DNA from: Termitomyces sp. T153
Lineage: Eukaryota > Basidiomycota > Agaricomycetes > Agaricales > Lyophyllaceae
Assembly (NCBI GenBank): GCA_018296165.2
Contig: JACKQL020000163.1
Location: forward strand, 1-64,000
Length of the DNA stretch: 64,000 bases
Reading direction: 5' to 3'
How positions within the stretch are numbered: position 1 is the first letter of the stretch; the number at the start of each line of letters is the position of its first letter. The notes under the pieces were generated by a model that searched no databases, was not told where the DNA came from, and saw only the letters and a program-made list of their open reading frames with translations. Positions 22,608-34,699 of this stretch are shown piece after piece. Made by a program: the position numbers and the translations under genes.

Positions 22608-25600
22608 ATGTCTGAAAACAAGTTTACCTTTGAGTTTGGACACTTTTCACCTGCTGTTGAAGAGCATGAGCACTCAAGTTCTCTGCCTGCTAAGTGAAAG
22701 CTTGGGAGACCTGTGGGCTCTAAAAACATGAAAAAATGATGTATTGAAGATGAACAGGATGATACCAAAAAGTGTGGACCTGGAAGGCCTCGAGGCTCTG
22801 GGCCAAAGCAGTGTGCTCAGGCCAAAGCAACTGCTCTTTCACAGAGTAGGAATATAGCTTGGATACTGGGGGTACCTTTGGTAAGTTTTTTACCTTTAAT
22901 TTGCAATGAAACATGTTCTCACTTTAAACAGAAAATACCTGGTACAATTCAGAACCAAGTATCATCCCAGGACATAGATAATACTGTATCAATTTTGGAT
23001 TCTCTTACATCAGATCAATTTATTACTTCTTCAGATGAAGTACCTCCTTTGAACAATGGCTGATCTGCCATTAATCATGTTCAAGACCATGTTGATGCAG
23101 ATGCAGAGCTTCAGACCATCCTGCTTCATAATTTACCTGCAGATTTGCCAAATGACAGCATTCACACCATCACTGATGATGTTGAGGATAGTGGTAACCT
23201 GCATTTCTTTGCTTCAGAAGGCCTGGGACCTGATGAAATTGAAGGTGATGATGATGATGAGGCTGAGAATGGCATGAATAGTAATGGTGACTCCAAGAAT
23301 TGGCAACAACCACATCCATCATGGTTCCAGAAAATATTCCAGAGTATTATTGAAGAGCTAACTAAGGATCATAATGGATTGTCAGGTCACTCACATCACT
23401 ATACTGCTGGTATATTCTGGCTCCCTTGCCAAGCAGTATGGTTCCACCTCAGTAAGCAAAATCTCAGGCCAACTGATAGTTTTCTTCTGAAGTTCTTTTA
23501 CTGGGACCCACTGGACCTTCTGAAGGAGTCAGGGATACCATGCCCTACTTGTGGCCATGCTCTCACATGTCATGGCTTTGTTGATCGCTCTTGCCAAGTA
23601 GTTGACATTGACACATGTTTCTGGTTGCTCAGGGCCCTGTATCACTGTCAAATGAATAGTATGGGTAGGTGTGGGAAGATATTCTGAAGCTGGGATTTCC
23701 ATATACTGGACAAGTTACCTCGCCCACTTGCTGCTAAATTTCCTGCTAAGCTGACCTGGCACAGTGCTCTGTCATGGAGAGCATTTGGAATTCTTTGTTC
23801 ATGCATCCAACATGGCATGGGAGCCAGTGAAGTGGCTGAAATGTTCTAAATGCAGCATCTTCAATGCTATAATGAAATTAGACTGCAGTACCTCCACACT
23901 AAGGCTGCTCACATCCACCTCCCCCATCAACATTATGAACAATTCCTTTCATTTGAAGACCAGTCTGATAATGGCTTTCATGAATTCACACCAAGTGGCC
24001 AATGGCTCTGAGATGTCTATGACAATGTCATGGAAGGCCATTGTGACACCTTAAACCAACATACTGCTATGCTTCCTGGACATGTATGTGCAATTGATCA
24101 TAGTCACGAGGTACTACAACTCTACTGTTTTGAGATATGTCAATTAAATCATGTTTTAGATTGCAAAACATGTTTTCAAAGTCAACGGTGTTTCTATATT
24201 CACTGCTCTCTTAACAGTAACAAATGAAAATGGTGAAATTTGTGTCTGTCTTTTTGTTGCAATGAAGTCACATTCTCAATATGCTGAGGTACTTCAAAAT
24301 ATGTCATGAGATTTGACTCTCTACAGACACTCTCAGCCTGAGCTATTCTACACTGATAATATGCAAGATAAAGGCATGCTCGAGCACATTTTTACATCAT
24401 TACTGGATAAAGTCACTCTGATCAAAAAGTATTCACACCTTCCAAATTTCTCCCTTCCTCATTCATGTACACCACAAATCTGAAACTCAGCATTGGAAAT
24501 CAACAATGCCATTTGTGGCATCCTTAATGGCCTTCCTACACCATCAGAGTCACAATTAGGAGGAAAGATAGTTGTTGGATTTGATTCAGAGTGGAATATG
24601 GATACATCACCATCAGGACACATTGTTGGGCATGGTCCACCTGCAGTAGTACAGATTGCCTATAAGAATCAGGTCTTCATCCTCCAGGTATAGTGTTTTT
24701 TCAAGGTTATTCATTGTACTAAGCTTACTTTGACCATAGATTGGAGAAATGCTCTCTCAAAAGAAATTGCCATATGAGTTGCTCAACTTTCTAGAAGATC
24801 ACCAAGTGATAAAAGCAGGCTGACTGGTAAATGGGGATCTCCATCAGCTTGCCATTGCAGCAGGAAAAGATCTGGACACATTCCAAGGTGGACTTGATCT
24901 TGCCTCCTTTGCTAAGCAATGACTCCTCATTACTAATGCTTGCATATCTCTTGCAGAATTGACTGCAGTTATCCTAGGAAAATGTCTTTCTAAGAATTGG
25001 ACAGAACATATCTCAAGCAACTGGAGTGACCAAGAACTGACAGCTGATCAGACTCAGTATGCTGCATGTGATGCTTATGCATGCCTATGTCTATTCCACA
25101 AAATATCTGAGTCTCCAGAGCTGACACCACTATCCCTCACATCAAAACTACCAGAATCAATTGGACAACCTGTTCCCATCATGACAACTGATAACAAAAA
25201 GATTGCAGCACACAGCACCATTTCAAAGGCAATTATCAATTCCTCATTTGACAATATCAACCTCACACCTACACAAATTGTTGTTTCTGTACACAAGGTT
25301 AATATACCTGCCACCATTATGACTCAACATCAACAACAGCCACTTTCAAGTATGGGATCTGTCCCATTTGATGTGGTAGTGCACCGCTCACATATCTGGA
25401 CACTTGATACTGTTTCAGAACATGACTCCCAGGCCCTCGTTCAATCAATCTCAGCATTGCTTTCTCATTTGTTGCCACTTATGGGTAATTCTACAGTAAA
25501 TTCTCAAGATTCAGATTCATTTCAAGTCAATCCAGACTTTTTGGACCCAATGGCCAGTGAAACTAGTCCCAGTGATGACACAGCACTGATTGGCAAATTA

Positions 25601-27576
25601 CTGAGCAGTAACTCAGACTTGGACAGTACTAATCACACATCTGAGCCATCTCTCAATAACTCACAAATCTCTGAAAGCAGAGATCCTCATAGTGTCAATC
25701 TTGGTTCTGAAACTTTGGGACCACGTAATTTGGAATCCAATTCCTTCATCCATAGCAGAGTTCTGAAAGATGTATTTCATGTTTTCAATATGCTGTATAT
25801 CTCACGGACTCATGGACTTTGCATTGCCTTTGCTTGAACTCTACATGATGCACTGTTTGTACCTCATCCAGATGACAAGGCACACATTGAGTCATGGTTG
25901 AGAATGCAGGACCTTTCTTGGGATGACATGCTATGGTTTAATCCAACTTGGTTATGGCAAGCGATGCAGGCGCACTATTCCTCCACCTGAAATCCTTTTT
26001 CCATTGGTTCATGATGTCTTCATGACTTGGGGTGCTCTCAAAGATGCAAGGATGCAACTTCCATTGTTCAATGACAGTGCATGGAAGACTGCTAAAAACA
26101 TACTTGAGCTAATTCAAAATGGATTCATTTCTGACCTGCCAGGTATTCCACTATATTACATTATTGGTCTTGACACAAATGGACTGCCCATTTATCGTTG
26201 CATTCGGGGCACTAATTCAGTTGAAGGAGGTGTACACACACACCTGCATACAATGCTTCCATCTTGTGGTGCCTCTGTTCATCATATGGTGACTTGTCTC
26301 CTGGATTTCATTCTTTGTCACAATCTCTTAGTGAGTGCATTGTGTCACTGGTATTGAGCTAACTCACACATATTGCAGGTGGGAACATTCAACACAACTG
26401 GCAAAAAATATATTGGCCATGATTCAATTTGGCTTCTTGACGAGATCCAGGAACTTGAAATCACACTTACAACAGCTCATCCTTCAACATCACTGTTAGA
26501 GTTGTCATTTGCCAATGGGAACCTGTATCAGCAGACAACTGAAGTAATGGGAATAATGTCAATTCCGGCATCACTTCGGGTTGAGGCTGGAATGCTTGAG
26601 TTTGTCAAAAGCACTGATGCAGCACAAAAACAGGCCTACCTGGCAAAGATGCAGGGTACACGAAGACCAATACTTCCTATCAACACTGTTGCTGAGTGAA
26701 AATTATTCAATCAGCTGATGCAAGAATGTGATGATTTTTGTTCTTCGACAACATCAATTAAACTATCAGCAGTTAAAATCTGGAATCGCTATGCTGAGGC
26801 TGAAGATGATATCTACTACAAGGTGAGTTTTTATGTATGTACATCACAACTTAACTAACAAGGCCTCAGCTCAAAGAACACCTTACCTCACATTTCAAAG
26901 GTAATTGGAAAGATGTCACAAATTCAATTCAATCTGTGTGCCAGGCATTGGCATCTATCAATCCACTTCAGAAGCACCTTCATAACCCAGGACAATCAAA
27001 AGAAATTGTCAATGTTCCTGCTGCGACAATGTCTGTTGATTCTGTGACACAAGGCTTTCAGTGCCTACAACTGTCTGAAAGCAGCATGTAAGTTTGTATC
27101 TTAATTTCATTGTCGAATATTCTAATGTTTCAATTTGCCCTAGTAGGCGCACTCCAACGACTGACATGCAGCTATCACAACCACCCGAGACTCCATCAAG
27201 TTTAAGTGAGTCAAACACAGTCGTAGCACTACACAATTTCGCATCAGCAAATCGCATGAGTATCAACACTGCCGAAGCAACAGTTACCTTGAGTAGACAA
27301 CGGGTCAAAGAATCTTTACCAGAACAATCAACTCAAAACCCAGATCGAAAATCAAGAGGATGTCCGCGGTGCAAAGGCGAGGATTGCAATGGAAGGCAAA
27401 CATGGTATCGGTGCCAGCACAAATGCTAGGACTGTCAAACCCTCAGTGTTGCTGATTGTGTAGGTCGAAGTTCGGCAGCACTACACAAACGTCAGTGTGT
27501 TCCTGCGTCAGATATCAGGCTCACAAATGCAGCAAAGAAGGTGATAGATGCAATAACACAAAGTAATCGGTTTTAG
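22608..27576 (+). pseudogene. Seven-exon AT-hook / Cys-rich / DDE transposase-like / WRN exonuclease protein, CpG-decayed
   Basis: Exons 22608-22880, 22932-24110, 24160-24687, 24740-26330, 26379-26822, 26870-27087 and 27144-27576; introns are 47-56 bp, GT..AG, and phases agree throughout, giving about 1555 codons. Order: two AT-hooks (GRPVGSKN, GRPRGSGPK; residues 31-65); a Cys-rich domain (about 220-350; CPTCGHALTCHGF, VVDIDTCFWLLRALYHC) resembling, from memory, fungal DUF6729; an RNase H-like strand with CAIDHSHE (about 480); FYTDN (about 548); a DEDDy exonuclease (FDSEW, NGDLHQL, YAACDAY; about 620-770); CIRGTNSVEGGVHTH (about 1146); and a zinc cluster (CPRCKGEDC, about 1484). There are 13 in-frame stops (11 TGA) and one extra base near 25957. 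No clear terminal repeats were found. It could be transposon-encoded or a captured host gene. Confidence 0.85.
24493..25120 (+). other. DEDDy 3'-5' exonuclease domain (WRN/RNase D type) within the gene above
   Basis: Motif I VVGFDSEWN (about 24573) supplies Asp and Glu. Motif II VNGDLHQLAIAAG (about 24829) supplies Asp. Motif III YAACDAYACLCLFHKI (about 25057) supplies Tyr and Asp. All catalytic residues of the DEDDy class are present, although TGA codons at 24821 and 24920 interrupt the frame. An intron (24688-24739) falls between motifs I and II. The family removes nucleotides from 3' DNA ends. Confidence 0.85.
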
Positions 27577-28639
27577 CTACATATGGACATTTTCTTCTGA
27601 TACGCATAGTCATTCTCATGTATGTTATGCAAAGAAAACTTATCTTCTTGTCATCCATCCTCCATTAACCTCAACAAATTCTTTTGTCCATTGATTCCTT
27701 CAACCAAAGGTCTGAAATCAAGCAGACTCAAACCGAGAACCCGTAGTGGGTGGAGTAGGAGCAAGAAGATAGCGGAGTATGCAGAAACATGCGGTAGGAG
27801 TCCTAAGTTGACCCAAGTGCATTGTCGATGTAGGTGTCGCCCTAATTTGTCAATTTAGAGTCGCTATTTGCTAAATGACAGCTGGCAGCTGTTGTCGAAG
27901 CCGTTGTCGACCGGCAGAATCCGTAAGATAGTGACCTAAAAGGGATTTTGAACTGATTTGGACATTATAGCAGACATCTCAAGATAGATCGTATTCCAGC
28001 ACACCGCCGACATATTGTTCCACAGCTGAATCAAGGAGTAACAGAGAGGTGAATTCAAATCTCCCCTCTCTCTTTTTTCTTTCTTCCCTTTTTGGAATTG
28101 AATTAATTATTTTTATTTATGCCACTGACACCAGTACCGAGCCATCAATGGGCAGAATTCTTAGTTGCTTGTAAGCCACAGGCTATAATATCTTGTGGTT
28201 TGCTTGTAATTACAGGCTTGTAATATATTGAACTGACTATATAGCCTGCCTTGGGTATAGTAACAGTTCATTGACAGATGATAATGATTCTATTTGATTT
28301 CCCTGGATGGATAGCAAGGAATATGGCTAGCAAAACACTCTTGAAGCTATTTATGGTAATGATAGCGGATGATGGAATGTAACATCTTACTCGTACTTGA
28401 CAATAACAGCTGTCTTGTGACGGTTATATTTGGTTTATATGTGCATGCGCGCTAGGGAGACGGCGTTTTCTTTTTCTTTTTTCTGCTGTGTTTGATTTTT
28501 TTTAAAAAAAAAATTTAAGAAACAATACCAGTGTCTGGATATCACCACCTCACTGGTAATATGAGCTACTCCCTGTGAACACATGTTGGCTGTTGGACAA
28601 GGGTCTACTGCGTGAGATCATTATTGATCAATGACGATC
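27577..28639. other. CpG-retaining DNA with no recognised gene
   Basis: Downstream of the large gene the CpG content recovers (tcgatgtaggtgtcgcc, ttgtcgaccggcagaa). Contains an A-run (about 28500-28515) and short AT-rich stretches. No domain or repeat seen. The right end of a transposon carrying the large gene could lie here. Confidence 0.3.
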
Positions 28640-29470
28640 TCGAACACGACCTCGAGGCGCTCAAGATATCATGGCCACTTCTCACTCGCCGGCTTGAGGG
28701 AAAACTATTCTCCATCACCTGCACAATTTTTTGCCTAAAATCGTACCCCTGAAGCTGCTTACTCATGTACTCCAACTGCTGACAACCTCAGCCCACCCCG
28801 CATCAAACTCTGCAGGTCTTCTAGCTCATTTTCTTCGAAGGTCATCATTCTGCGTACAAGCAGGGACAGGTTCTACATCGGAACTCCAATGGAAATAACC
28901 TGACGTTCCAATATGGTGCGCACGAGTAGCCCTATGGGCATTCTCAGCAATTGGGACATGGCTTCATATGTCAACGAGAAAGGTGAAGATGAACTACGAA
29001 ATTCTACTCATCAATACAGGCACTGTCCCATTCATGGCATGTGACCTATTGGTTGACCAAGCATCACCTCCACACCTTTATCGCCATAACCTCCAATCAT
29101 TCTTCATCCTGGTCTGGGCCCTCCAATCATTCTTTATCCTGGTCTGGGCAGCTGTTCACTATAATCAATTCAACAAACTAAAAAGTCCTACTCCGACGAG
29201 AACTATTTCGAGATTGGGATATACCATTCCGTAGAGCTCTAGATTCCTAGTTATTCTTCAGATTGTACGATGCAAAGAGAGTTGAGCCTCTTGGATTGAT
29301 ACATCCCGAGTTCCAAGCTTTACTTCCTTAGACTGAGTATCCATAGATGAATATGAACGGAGCTGCTTTTGAAGAACAGAATGACTTGGTGGCAAGACGG
29401 TCAGCTTGACAAGGATATTATACTCGTACGCTATTCAGCCCCTCGTCGCTAGCTTGAGCTTTTGAACCCT
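28640..29470 (+). pseudogene. FunK1-type fungal protein kinase relic
   Basis: C-lobe of the fungal FunK1 kinase family in broken frames: MGILSNWDMASYVNEKGEDE (about 28935, usual form VLNDFDLAS), a shift, then TGTVPFMACDLL (about 29020) and PPHLYRHNLQSFFILVWA (about 29068). The last segment is duplicated by a 30-bp tandem repeat (29091 and 29121), adding LQSFFILVWA. No HRD-type catalytic loop is readable upstream. The DNA keeps its CpGs, so damage here is by ordinary mutation rather than CpG decay. Kinase inactive. Confidence 0.7.
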
Positions 29471-29871
29471 CTCTCTCGGAGGGGGGTCCGGCGCTCAAGA
29501 ACTTTCAGGGCTCAAGAAATCGTACTTCTTCCTGCAATACAGCCGGACTTCAATAAGTTTCCAATTCACCCATATCATTCTCTCTCTTTCAATTCTTTCA
29601 ATTCCTTTCTCTCATTCCCTCAACCGCAGCCTCGAATTAGATAGAAATACACAGGAACTTGTTCAAAATAGGTGACTACATTTGCCTTGATTCCTTTCAA
29701 CTTCTTTGCCCGAAAGACAAATGTTCACTTTACATAGCCATCGAAAGACAGCTTGAGCACTAAGCCTGTGGACTCCTTTCAGCCTGTTCGGCTATGTATG
29801 CACTTTCCCATCAAAATCAATGTTTACTTAATTTCTCTAGCTACATATCCAAACAATGGTATAGATGAGAT

Positions 29872-30494
29872 TTACTTCTGCTTAGGATCCTTATTCTCAG
29901 GATCAATATCCAAATCATTTTCGTCAATATCTTTTAGACCCTGAAACTTGGCTACCTATTCCACATGTTTAGCGAAGGCGTGAATCAGAAAGCAAATATT
30001 GGTACCTTGCATGCCAACAAGCAGGCTGTTCGTACCATAAGTCCGGAGACAACATGGGATTCCGGCTGCTCTGGAATTTTATCACCAAATTCGGCCTTGA
30101 TGATTAGCTTATCCTTGAGAGGCTTATCTCCTTCGTATAATCCGAGCACCCTGTAGTATCCCCCGCCTTCCGCAGCTGGAACTCTCTCAAAGCCAATTGA
30201 CATACAGTGCTTTCCTCTAAACTTGGATTTCGAGTCGCCATGGATACGTTGGGGTTGCTTTTTTTCCAAGGATAGTTTCCATTCTTGGTTGACCTTGTCA
30301 AACGATTTGTTAATAATGCAGTTACGAACATAAGCAAGCAAGTCATCGTTTTTGAGATATTTCTGGGCACAAAAGTTCGCATCGGTGGTTATCAAACTAC
30401 AGTTAAAAAGCATTCTGGGCAGACTGACCTGTGTGTATGCGTTTCCTAAAACAAGCTTGATTGACATTCTTGCGTACTGGTTCAAGATTGACAT
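29872..30494 (-). CDS. Small hypothetical protein, two exons, about 180 aa
   Basis: ATG at 30494 (MSILNQYARMSIKLVLGN), exon 1 to 30036, intron 30035-29956 (80 bp, GTACG..TAG, phase 0), exon 2 29955-29872, TAA at the end. The second exon encodes VAKFQGLKDIDENDLDIDPE and a charged tail. The middle has SKSKFRGKHCMSIGFERV, YYRVLGLYEGDKPLKDKLI. No family recognised; no signal peptide or membrane segment. The frame extends upstream of the chosen ATG, but that part looks AT-rich and overlaps the 358-bp repeat. CpG-retaining, so possibly a living gene. An additional upstream exon is possible. Confidence 0.5.
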
Positions 30495-30594
30495 TGTGGT
30501 GGGTTGTTGTCTTGGAATGTAGACAGTAGTGAGTGAGTGTAGCAATTGGATTGATATTTCGATTATCCTTTGGTTTCCTGTTATATGATTTGGT

Positions 30595-31648
30595 TGATGT
30601 GGCGTCACAGGAACAGCAGTGAATACTTGAGAACAATAGATGTATTGTTTCAACAATTTGTGTTCCGTTTTCTCTTGTCCCTTTTGTTCATAATGCAGTG
30701 CATATGCAGACAAGTGCTCGTGGTATCTATGACAAACGCTTCGTGTTTCTGAATTAACAAGGAATGTTTTACTTGTTATTGTGCGCTTGGCAGGGCCTCT
30801 TCACATGGCAAATAAACACTAACACAGGCTTTTGTTGAAGTTATACAAAAGTCATTCTTCTCTATATGTCAAAAAAAAACAAACTTTGAAAGTTAAACTG
30901 CCAAAAGTGGCTGTCAATTGTTGGTTACGGCAGTGTCCTCGGTGGAACCGGCTAATGTGGCGTCGCATGATCAACAGTGAATACTTGAGAACAATAGATG
31001 TATTGTTTTAACAATTTGTATTCCGTTTTCTCTTATCCCTTTCTTTATTAATGTAGTGCATTTGCAGACAAGTGCTCGTGGTATCTATGACAAACGCTTC
31101 GTGTTTCTGAATTAACAAGGCATGTTTTACTTGTTATTGTGCGCTTGGCAGGGCCTCTTCACATGGCAAATAAACACTAACACAGGCTTTTGTTGAAGTT
31201 ATACAAAAGTCATTCTTCTCTATATGTCAAAAAAAAACAAACTTTGAAAGTTAAACTGCCAAAAGTGGCTGTCAATTGTTGGTTACGGCAGTGTCCTCGG
31301 TGGAACCGGCTAATTTGGCGTCGCATGATCAACAGTGAATACTTGAGAACAATAGATGTATTGTTTTAACAATTTGTATTCCGTTTTCTCTTATCCCTTT
31401 TTTTTATTAATGCAGTGCATCTGCAGACAAGTGCATGTGGCGTATATGACGAGAAATTCATGTTTCTGAATCAACAAGGCAAGTTTTATTGTGTTAATTG
31501 CGACAAATGTAGCATTACGACAGCTGTAGCATTATGACCAAGCGAATATGCACTTTGGCACGGTCTTTCGTTGAAGTATACAAAATTCACTCTTCTCTAC
31601 ATGGTGAAAAAGAAAAGCAAAACTTCGAAATTTGACCTGCCATAAACA
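30595..31648. repeat. 358-bp tandem repeat, three units
   Basis: Units begin at 30595 (tgatgtggcgtcac), 30953 (taatgtggcgtcgcatg) and 31311 (taatttggcgtcgcatg), exact 358-bp spacing. Units 1 and 2 are nearly identical; unit 3 diverges after about 31430 but follows the same order to about 31648. Lies upstream of the small gene at 30494 and could hold its promoter. Confidence 0.9.
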
Positions 31649-31989
31649 GCATACATAGGTGTATTTATACACCAATTTTGATTGCAACGCTCTTGTTTAA
31701 ATTCATGAAAGACTGGAAAATGGAGGCACAGTGGTAGCAATGTACTCAATGATGAGCAGTAATTATGATGTGTAAAGCATCTGATTTGCAAAATTGAGAT
31801 GGGCAAGTTAGTCAAATATATTGTACTACCTTTCCACTGGTTGACTATTAACTTAAATGGCTGAGCTTTCATTGTCAAGTTCTTCATCATCCACTTGTGC
31901 CCTTTGTTCATCAGCATGAATAATGATACCTGTTCCCAACTGAGCAAGACTGAGGGTATACACTGTTAGTAGCCAATCTGAATGTGGGA

Positions 31990-32515
31990 TGTGGCATGAT
32001 GTCAATCTGAGCCTCCTTTCAAGTTCTTTGGATGTAGCTTTTGACCTATTGCTGCATTGTAGCTTTAGCCCAGCATACATGGGTATAGCCACTGGTGAAG
32101 CACCATAACTGGGATACAAGTCTATCAATCAGAATAGTCTGTGATCAAAAAATGTGGGTCTGATGTGCCCAAATGAGGTAGAATCCAACTCATCTTTGAA
32201 ACATTTGTTTGCTGCCTTTTTACATTGCCAAGAGATCACCCACATGTACCCCTGAAATCACTGTCCTCTTGTCAGATTTTCAGCAATAGATGCATGCCTC
32301 ACATCTGAGTTGGGTAAACCCTAGTCTTCTCATCACCTCATCCAATGTTTGATTCCATATCTTCCCCACTTGCTTGATCCCATATATTGGTCTCAATAGC
32401 CAATTATTCCCTCCTTCTTCCTCAAAACCTCTCAGTTGCTACATGTAAATCTGCTCCCCCTCAGGTAAGACACTATTTGTTAGGTCTAGCTGACCCATGG
32501 AGTTCTCTCACTGTA
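31990..32515 (-). pseudogene. Copia-3 reverse transcriptase fragment
   Basis: Minus-strand copia RT blocks: LDLTNSVLPEGEQIYM (about 32490), QLRGFEEEG, LRPIYGIKQVGKIWNQTLD (about 32390), LGFTQLRCEACIYC, TVISGVHVGDLLAM (about 32260) and MYAGLKLQCSNRSKATSKEL (about 32075). The catalytic VHVDD is VHVGD. Stops throughout. The sequence differs from Copia-1 and Copia-2, so this is a third copia lineage. Confidence 0.75.
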
Positions 32516-33639
32516 GAGCAAACAACCCACTAGTCAGAGGATTGTGACAACTAAAGGGATTTACAGAGCATTGGAGTTTGATGGGAGTCAAATGGACAAT
32601 TTGGGTGCCCAGAGTTGGCAAGAATACTAGGTTTGAAGACAAAGTGAGGTCAGAGGACTTGGGAATTGAGCTGGAGTTTGTTAGGAGTGGGGATCAATGA
32701 TTAAGTATATTTGAGTAGTGTAGTTAATGAGATAACATTGAACAAAGTGCCAGGAAAGTGATAGAGCCAGGAAACAGATAGTGCTCGGAAACTAAAGTCC
32801 AGGAAATGTATGAAGACTATGGCAACATTAAGACTAAGATGATGATTATGGGGATTATGGTAACTTATAGTAGGGGTCTGTAATGGACTACCCTGTTACT
32901 ATCTCATTATTTTATTCAATGATTTTAGTTATATTATTATTGTAGCATCACATGATGCCTACTAGAAACCCTATCTACTTTACTTGTGTAAGGCAACACC
33001 TTACTTCATACTTTGTAGACAAGATCATGACTGGTTTTGACTTATGAGGTGTGAACTGTCAGCTGTGTGACCCATAACTGAAACATTACATCTTTTTTTA
33101 AGTCAAATGAGTGTTGACTCACTTGTGAAGCAGAAGCCAAACTTCTGGAAAGCAGTTCACTGCCACTAGTTATGATCAGAATGCTGAAAGTTTTGATGTT
33201 CACCTTCTGCAATGGGTACAATCATGACCATGAAAGGTCAGTTTGGGCCTAGTGCTGAACCAGCACTGGGTTTAGAAATTGGGAGGGCATGTTAGCAGCA
33301 GATAAGTGGGGATTTCTAAAGTGGGAAGTAGTATGAACTTTGATGGGATCAAATTGTAGTAAAGTAGCTATGAGGCATAACTGGGGTACTTGAAAAGGTA
33401 TCTGGCCAGAGTACCTACTAGATGTGTCTGTAATTACCACACCTAAGGACATGATTGTTCATGTGCAAAATAGGTCTTAAAGTAAATAAAATGAAACATG
33501 ATGATCATCAATGGAGCACTGCATAGTGCTCCACATGAGATGTCAGCTCTTGCCACATCATTTCATGGTGTGGGGAGAAAAAGTGGTGTGATGCTAAGAG
33601 GGCTCCCAGCTACCACTCCTGCTTAAGCAGCTATAGCTG
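32516..33639. other. Unassigned decayed DNA
   Basis: No domain, repeat or LTR edge recognised. CpG-poor and rich in TG/CA, like the surrounding transposon debris. Confidence 0.3.
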
Positions 33640-34640
33640 GTTGTGCTGGCATCACCACCAAGGGCACCAAAGTGCCCTCTGCCCAGTTATACCTGAAGCT
33701 AGAGCTGGAAGGAGCAGCAATGACAGCAAGCAAGGGAAAAAATCCCTTGTATGTGCCCACTGCACTGTGGGTGGAGGGTCTGAGATCTTTTCCACTGACT
33801 GCAGAAGAACACCCAGAGTCTCCTTTGTTAGTCACTCTGATGAGGAGTACTGATGGTGAGTCTCACAGGACACAGGGCACAACACCTCTGATACTGATGG
33901 TGAGGCTGACCCAGATGACATCCTCTGTTGGAGGGTGTCAGTGTTCTGGCAGAGCCATGTTGAGGTCACCAAAGCCTCAGTGCACCAGTGCTTAGCTGCA
34001 AGAGTAGCTAGGCATATAGTGATCTGGTGATTGCTTGAAGATGGGATAATTCCAACTAATCCCATAAAGTTCATGGAACTTTACATGATCTTTTTGGCAC
34101 AGGAGGCAGTAGGTTGCAAGGATCCCAGACATCCTGAGCAGTGCCATCACCATCTTCAGGGAGTGAATTGTTACCCCCCACTTTTCCCAGGCAATGAGGC
34201 ACTGAAAATGTTGCAAGCACCACAACAGCTTGGTGAAATGCTGTGGGATTATGTGGCAAGGCAGGCTGCAGTATACTTTCAGAGACAAGGTATGTTGGGA
34301 ATGCTTGTAGCAACTGACCTGGCATTGATAGATGCCAGATTTGTCATTATAGTTGAACAGCCCATGGTGCAATGTAGACCCACTGGATCTACACAAAGTA
34401 TTGACCTGGGAAGATCAAATCATGTTACAGAATTTTTGGAATGGTAACTTGTAAGACTTTGGACAGTCCTTTGTAGATGATCAGGGAGTGGTGTTCAAAT
34501 GGGACACTGCCTACAATAAAAGATATGTTGCACCTGAATGTACACAGCTTGTAAAAGTGGAGGAGTGCAACAGTTGCTCCCTAGTGGGAGGTGTATGTGC
34601 CAGGGATAGGTCTAGCTCCACTGTGCACTATGCTGACCAT
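33640..34640 (+). pseudogene. Unrecognised decayed coding sequence
   Basis: The plus strand carries open stretches at 33672-33995 and 34031-34447 with protein-like composition (ASKGKNPLYVPTALWVEGL; then LGEMLWDYVARQAAVYFQRQ and VATDLALIDARFVIIVEQP). I cannot place them in a family. The stretch ends before an LTR3 copy in the opposite orientation. Could be a gag-like domain or a captured gene; CpG-poor. Confidence 0.35.
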
Positions 34641-34699
34641 GGAGGCTCAGATCCACTGGGTGAGTCCTTACTAGGTAGACACAACATCCTACATGTATA

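Noticed and set aside
22394..27876. Similar 18-bp words (22394-22411 and 27859-27876) on either side of the large gene
   Set aside because: Four mismatches, direct rather than inverted, and partly self-complementary. Too weak to call transposon ends.
29450..29530. GC-rich stretch with ctctcggaggggggtccgg
   Set aside because: Looked like a possible structured RNA, but I could not fold a convincing tRNA or snRNA from it.
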